A stretch of DNA of 45,499 nt from an uncultured Aquimarina sp. (GTDB lineage: Bacteria > Bacteroidota > Bacteroidia > Flavobacteriales > Flavobacteriaceae). A program made the translations under genes and the position numbers. The stretch spans positions 1-45,499 of the forward strand of contig CANLRN010000029.1 in NCBI GenBank assembly GCA_947493495.1. Reading direction: 5' to 3'. This document shows positions 19,698 to 29,500 of the stretch, in pieces. Within the stretch, counting starts at the first letter, position 1; each line of letters starts with the position of its first letter. The notes under the pieces are model-generated. The model had not been told where the DNA came from, did not search any database, and saw nothing but the letters and a program-made list of their open reading frames with translations.

Positions 19698-22600
19698 TTA
19701 CTTGGTTAAAAATAGTTGGTGTTCACCATTGTTATTGATTACTAGCACGCCTTCCCCTTTTAAGGTAGTAATTGCGATCATGTTTCTAACATCTTTATCC
19801 GCGAAAAAGCCCGTATTGTTATTTGCTATATAAGTAAACTCTCCATTAACGTTACCCTTTAAAAATACGCCGATTCCGGCGTCGCTTCTGGTTGTTTCTA
19901 TTTCTAGTTGATGATTGTTACCCGCCAATAACATGTCCTTAAAACCATCATTATCGTAGTCATCAAAAAGGATACTATTTATAGGGGCTGTTTGGCACGT
20001 ATTGGGAAAAGGGTCAAATTCAAAATTGTTGATCCCATCATTTAAAAATACACCAGACCTGAACTCCGTGGCCTCTAAATGCAAAGCTTTATCAATATTC
20101 ACACCTAGTATACTCTGTATGTCGCTACCTGCAAATTCTTGATAGGTTTTTATCTTTTCCTTTATGTAAGGCATTTGTTGTGTTGTGCAACTTTTGCCTC
20201 TAACGGGCACCTGCTTGTCTTTATAGTATTTGGCCAAGAATATATCAACTGTACCATTTTCATCAAAGTCTTTTGCGTAAACATGAAATGGTTTTTTATT
20301 TGTTGCACGATGTTTACTGTTCAAGCCAAAATTACCGGCAATGATATCTTTGTCTCCATCGCCATCAATATCTTCTACGTGTATTTTATTCCACCAGCCA
20401 ACGGTATTTGACAAGTTTCCATACTTTTCTTCTTTAAGCAAAACTCCCTCCTTATTTGTAAAAACCTCAATACCCATCCATTCTCCCGTAACTATCAAGT
20501 CCAAATCACCATCGTTATCAATGTCTTCCCATTTGGCATCTGTAACCATACCAATACGTTCCAAATCTGGAGCTATTCGCTTTGTTACAATGGAGAACTT
20601 TCCATTTCTATTTTCTAAAATGTAACTTACAGGAGGACTTGGATATTTACCAGGAACTTGCCTACCTCCCACAAAAATATCCATATCACCATCTGCATCA
20701 TAATCTGCCGGCACAACCACTGAACCTGATTCATTGAAAAAGGGTAATGCTTCATAATTTCGAACAAAATGACCATTCCCGTCATTTATGTACAATCTAT
20801 CTTCTAAAAGCTGATTCTTCTCCCCAAATTCATAACTGCCGCTTACTACGTATAGGTCTTGATCACCATCACTATCTGCATCAAAAAAAGCGGCTCCAAT
20901 ATCTTCATGTTTGCTATCTGAAACAAAATCGACAACCTCTTTATTGACAAATGTACCGTTAGGGGTTCCTAACAGCAATTGTCCTGACTGACTATACCCT
21001 CCCCCCAAGTAAAGGTCATCAATTCCATCGTTATTTACATCTGTACTAGCAACCGCTGGCCCCAGTTGTGATAATTTTTGTGGTAAAAGCAACTGTATTT
21101 GAAAGTCATTAAAAACACTATCAATATGCTTAAAATTGAATTCAGCTTCCTTAAATAGTTTTGTAATTGCCTGCGTTTTATTGTTTACTACTGTGGCATC
21201 TTCATATTTTATATGGTGTAATTGGTTAGGTGCTACCTCCAACTGCTGCACCTTACCATCTGTCCATTGTATCATGGCTTTTCGGATACGTGCTTTTTTA
21301 GAAAAGCCAAAATGTACCTTATTGGATCCTGATGACAAGTACCCCCTTGAGGTAATGAGCTGCCTGGTCTGCAAGCTACCATCTTCAAAATACAATGTGA
21401 CTTTTGTCCCAATTCCATTTCTATTTTTTTTGGTCCCCGTAAATTGAAAATGTACATAATTGCCTTTGTCTAATTCAATCGCATTGTTTTTGAATAAGGT
21501 GGCCTCATCGTTTATGTTATTGGTGATGATATCCAAATCACCATCATTATCCAAATCTGCATATACGGCTCCGTTGGAAAACGTTGGCTTTATATCTGCC
21601 CATTCTGTGGAGTTATTAGAAAAAGTAAGGTCTCCATTGTTCTTGAAAAAATAGTTGGCCAATTTTTGCTGGGGCAGTTTTTGAGTGTACTCTAAATACT
21701 CGATAGGAGTGGGTTTTTTGCCTTTTTTACGTATTTGATATAGTATGTTCCTATTGCTGTCTTTATCTACAACATCCCTGTACACACCGTTGGTAACGTA
21801 TAAATCTACATACCCATCTAAATCAAAGTCTGCCAAAAGGGGTGTCCAACTCCAGTCTGTGTTGGCAATTCCAGACATATTCGCCATTTCGCTGAATGTG
21901 CCATTGTTATTGTTCAACTGCAACACATTATGCATATATTGATAATGGTATCCTTTATCCAACATTTCCCAAAACTTGTTGATCGGCGTCATGGACATGG
22001 TTGTTTTGGAACGTATGTAGTCTTCAGGGTTCATATCCAATACTACCATGTCATTATTGCCATCATTATTTATATCTGCAATATCACTTCCCATGCTATA
22101 AAATGACATATGCTTTAGCAGCTCTTCTCTTTTATCGCTGAACGTACCATCACCGTTGTTCATATAAGCAAAATCTGGCATGTTAAAGTCATTGCTCACA
22201 TAAATATCCAACCAGCCATCATTATTTAAATCTCCAACCTGGGGATTGAGTCCGAAAGCTCTATCGGGAAATATGCCTGCCCTTATTGATACATCTTCGA
22301 AATTATTTGCGCCATTGTTCCTATATAGTTTGTCACTACCTAAAAGGGTAGGTGTTTTTGGATCTACAACAACCATCTTAAGATCTTGAATAGTCTTATA
22401 ATCTTTTGTAGTAATGGGTGCATTGGCCAAATACACATCTAGATCACCATCATTATCATAGTCAAAAAAAGTAGCGGCAATGGTTCGGTTTTCATCAGCA
22501 AGGCCATAATCCGCAGCTGCCTCGGTAAATGTTAGATCTTTATTGTTGATATATAAAAGATTCTTTAGTTTTTTAGGGTCATTGAACCAACCGGCCCTAC

Positions 22601-23018
22601 AGACGTATATGTCTGCATATCCATCATTATTAATATCAACTATGGCTGTGCCTGTATCAAACCCTTCTTTATTTTCTATATTGGATGTTGTCGTAATATC
22701 CTGAAACTTAAAATTTCCTTTGTTCACGTACAGTTTATTCCCAGATATATTAGCTGTAAAAAATAGGTCTAACAATCCATCATTATTAAAATCAGCAGTT
22801 GCAACACCCCCGCCATTGTATGCATATATATATTTATAGTAATTAAACTCTTCTGTTTCAACAATTTGATTGACAAAATTCACACCAGAAACACTTGTGT
22901 CAATTTCTACAAAAAGCTTTTCTGTAGTTTTGGTTGTATTAGCATCCTTTTTACAAGAAGCTATGCCAAACAAAACCAATGCGTAGATAACCGGTATCAA
23001 GTTTACTCTAGTTATCAT
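19698..23018 (-). CDS. VCBS/FG-GAP repeat lipoprotein with ASPIC/UnbV-like domain
   Basis: The start is placed at ATG 23018 (1106 residues); a longer frame uses GTG 23048 but would push the signal inward. The lipoprotein signal ends LFGIASCKK. Many calcium-binding-like FG-GAP/VCBS motifs recur (DFNNDGLLDLFF, DINNDGYADIYV, DYDNDGDLDVYL, DLDNDGDLDIIT), forming propellers. In the middle is an ASPIC/UnbV-like stretch (LITSRGYLSSGSNKVHFGF). Large proteins of this kind are common in Bacteroidota PULs beside SusCD and are presumed surface glycan-binding, but their role is unproven. It is followed closely by the heparinase-like lyase gene. A terminator separates it from susD upstream. Confidence 0.87.
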   Translation of the reverse strand: MITRVNLIPVIYALVLFGIASCKKDANTTKTTEKLFVEIDTSVSGVNFVNQIVETEEFNYYKYIYAYNGGGVATADFNNDGLLDLFFTANISGNKLYVNKGNFKFQDITTTSNIENKEGFDTGTAIVDINNDGYADIYVCRAGWFNDPKKLKNLLYINNKDLTFTEAAADYGLADENRTIAATFFDYDNDGDLDVYLANAPITTKDYKTIQDLKMVVVDPKTPTLLGSDKLYRNNGANNFEDVSIRAGIFPDRAFGLNPQVGDLNNDGWLDIYVSNDFNMPDFAYMNNGDGTFSDKREELLKHMSFYSMGSDIADINNDGNNDMVVLDMNPEDYIRSKTTMSMTPINKFWEMLDKGYHYQYMHNVLQLNNNNGTFSEMANMSGIANTDWSWTPLLADFDLDGYVDLYVTNGVYRDVVDKDSNRNILYQIRKKGKKPTPIEYLEYTQKLPQQKLANYFFKNNGDLTFSNNSTEWADIKPTFSNGAVYADLDNDGDLDIITNNINDEATLFKNNAIELDKGNYVHFQFTGTKKNRNGIGTKVTLYFEDGSLQTRQLITSRGYLSSGSNKVHFGFSKKARIRKAMIQWTDGKVQQLEVAPNQLHHIKYEDATVVNNKTQAITKLFKEAEFNFKHIDSVFNDFQIQLLLPQKLSQLGPAVASTDVNNDGIDDLYLGGGYSQSGQLLLGTPNGTFVNKEVVDFVSDSKHEDIGAAFFDADSDGDQDLYVVSGSYEFGEKNQLLEDRLYINDGNGHFVRNYEALPFFNESGSVVVPADYDADGDMDIFVGGRQVPGKYPSPPVSYILENRNGKFSIVTKRIAPDLERIGMVTDAKWEDIDNDGDLDLIVTGEWMGIEVFTNKEGVLLKEEKYGNLSNTVGWWNKIHVEDIDGDGDKDIIAGNFGLNSKHRATNKKPFHVYAKDFDENGTVDIFLAKYYKDKQVPVRGKSCTTQQMPYIKEKIKTYQEFAGSDIQSILGVNIDKALHLEATEFRSGVFLNDGINNFEFDPFPNTCQTAPINSILFDDYDNDGFKDMLLAGNNHQLEIETTRSDAGIGVFLKGNVNGEFTYIANNNTGFFADKDVRNMIAITTLKGEGVLVINNNGEHQLFLTK

Positions 23019-23115
23019 TGTCCTTATATAATTTATTTGTTTATCCACTATATCTACACTTTAAAAAAGGGTATCATTCTTGTCCTTCACTAGACCTGCA
23101 CCTCACGTTTAATCG

Positions 23116-23123
23116 CAAAGCTA
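23116..23123 (-). promoter_or_regulatory. Possible -7 box for the VCBS-lyase operon
   Basis: The minus strand reads TAGCTTTG, a match to the Bacteroidota -7 consensus TAnnTTTG, about 98 bases upstream of ATG 23018. A TTG lies 26 bases further upstream, longer than the usual 19-21, so the -33 part is weak. Confidence 0.35.
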
Positions 23124-23339
23124 CTATATACTTGTTGTTATCCGATCCTCAAGAATATGCCGTTGATACAAAATCAACGGATATATTCAAAAAAAGGGGA
23201 AACTTCTATCACAAACCACGATGCTAACTTCCTTTTTTAATATTAACTAATAGGCACTATAGACAGAATTAGTAAAGCTAGAAATTGTCTAACCATACAT
23301 CATCCCTTATGGACAAAAGAACTATAAGCTTATTGCCTA

Positions 23340-23367
23340 AAAAAACCTCTATTCTTAAGAATAGAGG
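23340..23367 (-). terminator. Rho-independent terminator after susD
   Basis: A perfect 22-base palindrome at 23346-23367 (arm CCTCTATTCTT) lies 35 bases past the susD stop. On the minus strand it runs into T residues. Partial read-through could set SusCD expression above that of the downstream VCBS and lyase genes. Confidence 0.8.
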
Positions 23368-23401
23368 GCAAAACTAACTAAATTTAACAAAAAACTTAAG
23401 A

Positions 23402-24955
23402 TTAATTGTTAAGTTGTGGTGCAACGTCCAATTCTGATTGTGGAATTGGAGTGAAGTAGAAAAATTGGCCATCCGTAGCCGGAATGGTACCGTTGGCCGT
23501 ATCTACAATTTCATCTGGAGATCTGTTGGCAAATGCCTCGACAACCCTTTCCATTCTAACTAAATCATACCATCTCTGGAATTCTCCTGCGAATTCCCAT
23601 TTTCTTTCTGTGAACGCCAATTCTTCAATAGCACCATCAGTAGCAGTTAAATCAACGGTGGCTCCAGCTCTTGAGCGAACCGCATTCAAAGCAGCCCACG
23701 CGTCCGCAGTTACGTTTCCTGATCTACCAGAAGCTTCTGCATAATTCAACAAAACCTCAGCGTATCTCATAAAGTAATAGTTCATATCACTGGTAGTTGT
23801 ATTTAAAACGCCCTCATCGAAATCTCCTACGATCTTTCTAAAAATAGGATGTGGATCTGCAAAATTTCTCCACTCTGCACCTATAGGATTACTACCTCTT
23901 GGTATCTCTTCTAGAATGTAGGTATCGTTAAAACGTTGAAGCGTTCCATCTTCTGTTGCGGCACTTTCAAAATCCTCAAAGAAAGTCATTTCCCCAAAAG
24001 TCTCTTCCCAACCGCCAGCTTCAGCAGTTAGCCCAAGACGACCAGTTAATCTATTTGGTGCACGACGATCACATGTATTACAAAAAACCATGGTAAAGAC
24101 TCCCTCATTATGTGCAAATCTACCTCCAACGGTAAACATAGATCTAAAATCTGAAGATAAAGCATAGCCATAAAGCCCTGCATTATCAATTACCTCTTTT
24201 GCCTTACTAGCAGCCATCGCATATTTACTTGCATCATTAAGTGGAAATCCCGCCCAATGCATATATAACCTAGAAAGCATAGCGGATGCAGCTCCTTTAC
24301 TAGGTCTAGCACCTACTGCCGGTACATTTGGGTACACATCTGGAAGTAAAAGTTCAGCTTGTTGGAAATCTGATTCAATCTGGGCATAGATATCTTCAAA
24401 AGATCCCCTAGACAATTGTGCATTGGAATTGGATTCTATTTGAATAGGTACTCTTCCATATGTCCTTGTCAACGTTAAATAGCAAAATGCCCGCATAAAA
24501 AAAGCTTCTCCTATAAGCCTATCTATTGTCTGTTGATTTCCCTCAATATTATTATCCCTTGCATCTATAGCAGTATTTGCAATGGTTATTACACCGTAAC
24601 AGGCTCTATAGGTTGTGTTGAATGATGAGTTTGGCGTTTGTCGCCTCCAATCTGACTCTCTAAAACCTATTTTATTACTTGCACTATGGGTGGTGATATC
24701 ATCACCGCCAAAGGCTGCAATATGAAATGATGTACGGGCTACACCCGTTGAACTGTTGACTAAGCGGTTGTACATACCCGTGGTCAAGGCAGACAATGCT
24801 GCTTCACTATTCAAAGCAGTTGGAGCAAGCAAGACCTCAGACGGGTCTTCTTCTAAATCAGCACACGAAAACACCGTAGCTAATGAAACAAAAACTATAC
24901 AGAATTTAATCTTAAACCGATAATTTCTTATTTTACTTTTCATTTTATTTTTCAT
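23402..24955 (-). CDS. SusD/RagB-like nutrient-binding lipoprotein
   Basis: A 517-residue protein from ATG 24955 (MKSKIRN four codons later is an alternative). The signal ends in a lipobox (ATVFSC). Residues 90-180 include the TPR-like segment and EAFFMRAFCYLTLTRTYGRVP, a hallmark of the family. The C-terminal part has YFMRYAEVLLNYAEASGRSG, AWAALNAVRSRAG and FTERKWEFAGEFQRWYDLVR, and it ends with TPIPQSELD. SusD proteins cap the outer-membrane SusC channel and capture oligosaccharides. It lies 14 bases after the SusC stop, so the pair is cotranscribed. The bound glycan cannot be read from sequence. Confidence 0.96.
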   Translation of the reverse strand: MKNKMKSKIRNYRFKIKFCIVFVSLATVFSCADLEEDPSEVLLAPTALNSEAALSALTTGMYNRLVNSSTGVARTSFHIAAFGGDDITTHSASNKIGFRESDWRRQTPNSSFNTTYRACYGVITIANTAIDARDNNIEGNQQTIDRLIGEAFFMRAFCYLTLTRTYGRVPIQIESNSNAQLSRGSFEDIYAQIESDFQQAELLLPDVYPNVPAVGARPSKGAASAMLSRLYMHWAGFPLNDASKYAMAASKAKEVIDNAGLYGYALSSDFRSMFTVGGRFAHNEGVFTMVFCNTCDRRAPNRLTGRLGLTAEAGGWEETFGEMTFFEDFESAATEDGTLQRFNDTYILEEIPRGSNPIGAEWRNFADPHPIFRKIVGDFDEGVLNTTTSDMNYYFMRYAEVLLNYAEASGRSGNVTADAWAALNAVRSRAGATVDLTATDGAIEELAFTERKWEFAGEFQRWYDLVRMERVVEAFANRSPDEIVDTANGTIPATDGQFFYFTPIPQSELDVAPQLNN

Positions 24956-24969
24956 TTTATTTTATTTTT

Positions 24970-27858
24970 TTAAAAACCAATATTAAATCCGAAGGTAAAT
25001 GTTCTTGGATTTGGTAACGCGCCAAAATCTAAAGAAGGAGTTGAATCTGAGGAGCTACTTGAAGATGACACCTCTGGATCGAACCCGGTATAGTCTGTTA
25101 TAGTGAACAAATTTTGCCCACTTATATAAATTTTCAAAGAATCGAATCCTTTGATTTTTGGAAAGTTATACCCTAAAGATAAGTTACTTAACCTAATAAA
25201 GCTACCATCTTCAATATATCTGGTAGAGCTAATTCTATTGTCGCCAGATGTAGGATTATTAGGATCAAGGATATCCACACTCGTTGGAACGGTAACATCT
25301 CCCCCGCCCAAAGATATGATTCCTCTGGTAGCGTTTAAGATTTCATAACCATGAACCCCTCTAAAAAGGACGTTCAAATCGAAATTTTTATAGGTCAATG
25401 TATTATTTAAACCCCAAGTAAAATTTGGGATACCATTACCTATTACACTTTGCTCTTCAGAATATTGTGCCACACCGTTAGCATCTGCACCTAAATATTC
25501 AAATCCAAAAAAGTTACCTAAAGGTTCTCCTTCTTCAATGATGTAGAAATTACCTGTATTACCTCCAGGGTTAATTCCTGAAGGAGCAGTCAATATTTGA
25601 TCTAACCCTCCTAAGTCTACAACCTCGTTACTAACAGTAGACATGGTCAAATTTGAATTCCAACTAAAGTTTTGGTTATTTACGATAACAGCAGAAATAC
25701 TAACGTCAACCCCGGTATTTTCAACCTCTCCCACATTGGTTCGGATACTACCACCACCATTAAACTGGGGTACAGGCAAATTCAACAACAAATCTACTGT
25801 ATTTTTCTTGAACCAATCTACAGCTAAATTAACACGACCATTTGCCAGTCTAAAATCAACACCTGCATTAAATTGCCTTGTAGTTTCCCAAGTCAAATCT
25901 TCATCTACTAGTCCACTATTACCTAAACCTATGGATGTTGATGCTCCATCAAAGCCAAAACCAAAAGTTGTACGCAACGACTGGAACGTGGATAACGGAG
26001 CGATATTCTGATTTCCTGTTTCACCATATCCAGCCCTTAATTTTACATTATTAATAAATGATTCGTCTGAAAAATATCGGCCAAGATTGTAAGCAGCTGA
26101 AATAGATGGGAAGACCCCTGTTCTATTACCTTTTCTAAATCTTGATGACTCATCTACCCTGATCGTTCCTGTAACTAACAGATCATTGTTGAAATTCACC
26201 TCTGCTCTTGCTACATATGACTCAATTGAACTGCTAATTTGATTAGCTCCAATACTTTGGGATTCTCCTAATTCTAGTAGAAAAAAGGCATTTTCTAGAT
26301 CTGCAAGAGCAAAATCCTGAGAATTTATTGATTCTAATTTCCTAACTGAAGACTGTAACTCGTATATACCTGTTAATTTTAATTTTGTATTACCAAAATC
26401 TTTGTTCCAAGACAATATATTACTTAATTGATAATCGGCATCCCTTAAGGAGTTAAAGAAAGCTCTTCCGTTTCGCACTTGAGACCCTGCGGGTATACCT
26501 TCAAATCTTTCTTCGTTAAAATGAGCCAAGGAAGCACCCCCCAGTAACGTGAAATTCAAATTATTGCTTATATCATAGGATAGATTTAAGTTGGCGTTAA
26601 ATTGATCTTCTTCCGATTGCCCGTTCCTTTGTTCCTGCACAGCAATAGGATTCACCAAAATAGAACCAAATGAAGACTGCAAATTATAATTTCCATCAGT
26701 ATCTCTAACATTCACTGCTGGGTTAAACGATAATACGTTGACAATTCCTCCCCTGCGGTCTGATGATGCTCCAGCACCACCACGCACTAAATTGAGTGCG
26801 TTTTCTTTTGATCCAAATAAATTAAGACCTACTTTCAATTTATCACTTAATTGTGCATTTAAGTTACTACGCAAAGAATATCTTTCATACCCTGTATTCA
26901 AGATAATACCATCTTGGTCCACAAAATTTCCTGAAATATAGTAATTTAGATTTCCTTCTTTGCCACTTGCAGAAACTTGAACATTATTAGTAATAGCGGT
27001 TTCAAAATATTCATCTTGATAATCTGCTCCCCCGTTAATAATAGTTGCTGGATCACCTGCTAATTGAACAAACTGTTCTGGTGATAAAAGATCGATTTTA
27101 TTGGGAACACTAGAAACAGACCCAAAGTATTCCACATTTACTTGGGGATCACCTGACTTACCCCGCTTTGTAGTTACGAGCACCACACCATTTGCGCCCC
27201 TAGAACCATAAATTGCGGTTGCAGAAGCATCTTTCAATACATCTATACTTTGTATGTCGTTAGCATTTAAACTGCTTAAATCTCCACCAATAATACCATC
27301 AATAACCACTAGAGGATCATTATTACCAGTAATAGAGTTTGCACCTCTCACCCGTATTTTAATATTACCACCAGGAGCACCTGAGTTTTTTATGACACTT
27401 ACCCCCGCAACACGTGCTTGTAAAGCGTCTTCCGTTCTTGTTATAGGCTGTTTTTCAAAGTCTTTGGTTGAAATACTGGCAATAGACCCGGTAAGGTCTT
27501 TTTTTGTTGAGGTACCATAACCAATAACAACAACATCTTCCAATTGCTGTAAGTCACTATCCAATGCAACATTAATCACATTCTGGTCCCCTACAGTCTT
27601 TTCAATTGTTTTGAAGCCTAGGGAACTGAATACCAAAACATCTTCTGATGAAGCAGTAATGGAATAATTTCCATCAAAATCAGTAACCGCTCCGTTCGTG
27701 GTACCTTTTACGACTACGTTAACACCAAGCAAAGGTTGTTGGTCACTACTGGAAGTCACTAAACCAGTTACGGTACTTTGACCAAACATAGTCATAGATA
27801 TGACCATTAAGAAGCAGGTAAGTACACATTTTTTCATCATTGAGTTCTTTTTTTTCAT
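24970..27858 (-). CDS. SusC/RagA-like TonB-dependent outer-membrane transporter
   Basis: About 962 residues from ATG 27858 (MKKKNSMMKK). An upstream ATG at 27885 is in frame, but a promoter box almost touches it. After the signal (LMVISMTMFGQ) comes a carboxypeptidase-like domain (GLVTSSSDQQPLLGVNVVVK, DFDGNYSI). Next is a TonB-box region (LEDVVVIGYGT), a plug with DPLVVIDGIIGG, IQSIDVLKDASATAIYGSRG and NGVVLVTTKRG, and a beta-barrel ending in PNPRTFTFGFNIGF. These are standard SusC features. It energises uptake of oligosaccharides with SusD, the next gene. It is first in the locus and likely the main target of the regulator. Confidence 0.96.
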   Translation of the reverse strand: MKKKNSMMKKCVLTCFLMVISMTMFGQSTVTGLVTSSSDQQPLLGVNVVVKGTTNGAVTDFDGNYSITASSEDVLVFSSLGFKTIEKTVGDQNVINVALDSDLQQLEDVVVIGYGTSTKKDLTGSIASISTKDFEKQPITRTEDALQARVAGVSVIKNSGAPGGNIKIRVRGANSITGNNDPLVVIDGIIGGDLSSLNANDIQSIDVLKDASATAIYGSRGANGVVLVTTKRGKSGDPQVNVEYFGSVSSVPNKIDLLSPEQFVQLAGDPATIINGGADYQDEYFETAITNNVQVSASGKEGNLNYYISGNFVDQDGIILNTGYERYSLRSNLNAQLSDKLKVGLNLFGSKENALNLVRGGAGASSDRRGGIVNVLSFNPAVNVRDTDGNYNLQSSFGSILVNPIAVQEQRNGQSEEDQFNANLNLSYDISNNLNFTLLGGASLAHFNEERFEGIPAGSQVRNGRAFFNSLRDADYQLSNILSWNKDFGNTKLKLTGIYELQSSVRKLESINSQDFALADLENAFFLLELGESQSIGANQISSSIESYVARAEVNFNNDLLVTGTIRVDESSRFRKGNRTGVFPSISAAYNLGRYFSDESFINNVKLRAGYGETGNQNIAPLSTFQSLRTTFGFGFDGASTSIGLGNSGLVDEDLTWETTRQFNAGVDFRLANGRVNLAVDWFKKNTVDLLLNLPVPQFNGGGSIRTNVGEVENTGVDVSISAVIVNNQNFSWNSNLTMSTVSNEVVDLGGLDQILTAPSGINPGGNTGNFYIIEEGEPLGNFFGFEYLGADANGVAQYSEEQSVIGNGIPNFTWGLNNTLTYKNFDLNVLFRGVHGYEILNATRGIISLGGGDVTVPTSVDILDPNNPTSGDNRISSTRYIEDGSFIRLSNLSLGYNFPKIKGFDSLKIYISGQNLFTITDYTGFDPEVSSSSSSSDSTPSLDFGALPNPRTFTFGFNIGF

Positions 27859-27889
27859 AAACATAAAATTTAGTTTAGTTATCATGCAC

Positions 27890-27897
27890 CAAAAATA
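27890..27897 (-). promoter_or_regulatory. Possible -7 promoter box for susCD
   Basis: The minus strand reads TATTTTTG, matching TAnnTTTG, with TTC about 21 bases upstream as a poor -33 element. It lies only four bases before the first in-frame ATG (27885), so transcription would start at or after that codon. This favours ATG 27858 as the true start. Confidence 0.4.
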
Positions 27898-28075
27898 GAT
27901 ACAGCCTATAGCTTTATGAAGGGGTATATTGTCACTATGAAAGGGTGATATGTTTATTGTGTAAAGTTTTGGTTAACTAAATGTCAAAGAGATTACATAA
28001 TCAAAGCAGATATAAAGCACGATAAGAGACACCATAAATCTCTAAAAAAACTAATATTTTCAATCAAATAAACCA

Positions 28076-28237
28076 CTATGGACTTAAAATCCATAGGTTT
28101 GGGCTGGTGACTTAAAGTCACCGCAATGGTCATTTCTCAATTATGAAATTTGTGGCATTACCATCGTCTGGTCTTCGATGATGCTCTAGGGCAGCCTCTA
28201 TCATTATTTTAAAAGAATCGGTTCCTTATAAGGAACC
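28076..28237. repeat. Cluster of three short palindromes (REP-like)
   Basis: Three perfect hairpins lie in a row. CTATGGA faces TCCATAG (28076-28096), GGTGACT faces AGTCACC (28106-28122), and GGTTCC...GGAACC is an 18-base palindrome (28220-28237). The first two share the core GACTTAAA. A fourth, short CATCG/CGATG pair sits near 28162-28180. The arrangement resembles repetitive extragenic palindromes moved by Y1-type transposases, though no such gene is in the window. The rest of 27886-28310 holds only the susC promoter region. Confidence 0.55.
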
Positions 28238-28310
28238 AATACCTAAAAAAAATATAAACGCTACCCATCCAACATTAATAGTAGTTTTTTCGTCAATTTT
28301 TTGATAGACT

Positions 28311-28646
28311 ATGCAGCAGAGACAATCTCGGGATACAGCAATAAAACATCTTACGCGATCAGGAATCATATATGATATTTTATCGCCTGAACAAATCAGT
28401 TCTATACCTAAATCTAATCTTGTTCGATGGAAAAATGAAAGTGAGGATAAATATCAGTTTTGTGAAATCAACCAAATCGTACATCAGAAAATTGAACTCA
28501 TCAAAAAAATTAACCAATCTTCTAAAATTAAAAAATTAAACGAAGCTTATTTTTCTTTGACTGATACTTTTCATCAGGTCATTAGCTCAATCAAAGGCGT
28601 TAAAACCATCATCAATAAGCATAAAGAAACCATTGTTTCCATCTAA
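28311..28646 (+). pseudogene. IS3-like transposase, N-terminal fragment
   Basis: A 111-residue frame begins at an ATG three bases after an in-frame TAG. Its content (ISSIPKSNLVRWKNESEDKY, then KKINQSSKIKKLNEAYFSL) resembles, from memory, the N-terminal helix-turn-helix part of a Bacteroidota IS3-like transposase. The protein stops at HKETIVSI, where relatives continue for several hundred residues, so the catalytic domain is missing. It has the same strand as the C-terminal fragment at 1-318. Whether both derive from one IS family is inference. Confidence 0.55.
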
Positions 28647-28932
28647 CTATTATAAAAAAGAGTATTTGTTATACCTGAAACAGGATTAACTCCTTCACTA
28701 CGTTTCGTCGTTGTACCTTAAAAATGCTTCAGCAGAATTTTTAATGCGAAGATAAAAAGCCTTCAACGTACAGTTTAGAGAAGTGAAAAACATAGAATTC
28801 TTTCTTTTCAGAGTAACTAGGATGTTTGCATAAACGCAACAATTGGGATTGATCCGTTTTTCTATGAAAACCATGCTCCAAAACCATGCTCTACTGTTAA
28901 AATTGATGGTTCTGTGGTCGCAAAAACGCTCC
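28647..28932. other. Gap between IS fragment and island edge
   Basis: About 290 bases with no supported gene. The long minus-strand frame that covers it begins inside the tRNA fragment (VTGSSPVPATT is a typical tRNA artefact), so I do not call it. Confidence 0.5.
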
Positions 28933-28966
28933 AAAAAAAATAACCTCTTCAAAATGAAGAGGTTAT
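28933..28966 (-). terminator. Terminator beside the tRNA fragment (probably the original tRNA-fMet terminator)
   Basis: A 12-bp stem (ATAACCTCTTCA against TGAAGAGGTTAT) with a 3-base loop is followed on the minus strand by eight T. It lies six bases from the 3' end of the tRNA fragment at 28972, as expected if this was once the end of the tRNA transcript. Confidence 0.8.
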
Positions 28967-28971
28967 CTGTT

Positions 28972-29016
28972 GTAGCGGGAACAGGACTCGAACCTGTGAC
29001 CTTCGGGTTATGAGCC
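28972..29016. other. Attachment-site repeat: 45-bp copy of tRNA-fMet 3' part
   Basis: All 45 bases equal 39721-39765, from one base beyond the tRNA 3' end, through the T arm and variable region, up to the anticodon loop. After 29016 the two sequences diverge at once. Duplicated tRNA 3' ends in direct orientation are the usual mark of tyrosine-integrase insertion. This copy is the distal att site; the intact gene is at the other edge. Confidence 0.88.
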
Positions 29017-29047
29017 ATTTCGGTCGCACTATAACCACACTGAATGT

Positions 29048-29134
29048 CAGTACTTTAATTTTTTTGAAGTACCTATAAACTTGCAAATACCTACAAATGG
29101 GTACTTAAAACAGGTACTTTTTTATGAAGTACCT
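29048..29134. repeat. GGTACTT/AAGTACC repeats near left island end
   Basis: Five short related words occur in under 90 bases: AGTACTT at 29048, GAAGTACC at 29066, GGTACTT at 29100 and 29113, and GAAGTACC at 29126. Similar words occur near the right end (39501-39532). They look like arm-type binding sites of a tyrosine integrase or its accessory factor. Confidence 0.6.
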
Positions 29135-29500
29135 ATTTAACGTATGCAAACACCAACAAATAGAAACAAACAAATACGTAAAAACTGTACACAATTGCTG
29201 CATACAGTTTTTAGCTTTTTCCTTTTAATAATTCATTAAATTATTATCATATTCAAAAAATTACTTGTAGATAACCAAATGTTTAGAATAGATTTTCCGT
29301 AAAAACCTAAAACCTATGATTTATGTAACATTGAATTCCTATTGTATAACCTTGCATCGATTAATTATAAAGATCTTTGTAATAAATATTATAAAATGAG
29401 AATATAATCGTTTTCAAAAAATGAATCTTGAACAACCTAGAATTACCAAAATGATAATGCATGCGGAGTATTTGATATATACTACAAAACATTTTCAGGT

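Larger units (their letters stand above)
23019..23401. other. Intergenic region with promoter and hairpins
   Basis: No gene is seen. It contains the susD terminator (23340-23367), an 8-bp-stem hairpin at 23160-23180 (CCGTTGAT against ATCAACGG), and a promoter-like box for the VCBS-lyase operon. Confidence 0.5.

Noticed and set aside
28076..28237. CRISPR array
   Set aside because: The palindromes are short, differ in sequence and have no regular spacers; no cas gene is in the window.
28698..29018. 106-codon minus-strand frame at the island edge
   Set aside because: It starts inside the tRNA fragment and its N-terminus is the usual translation artefact of a tRNA; the rest has no recognisable content.
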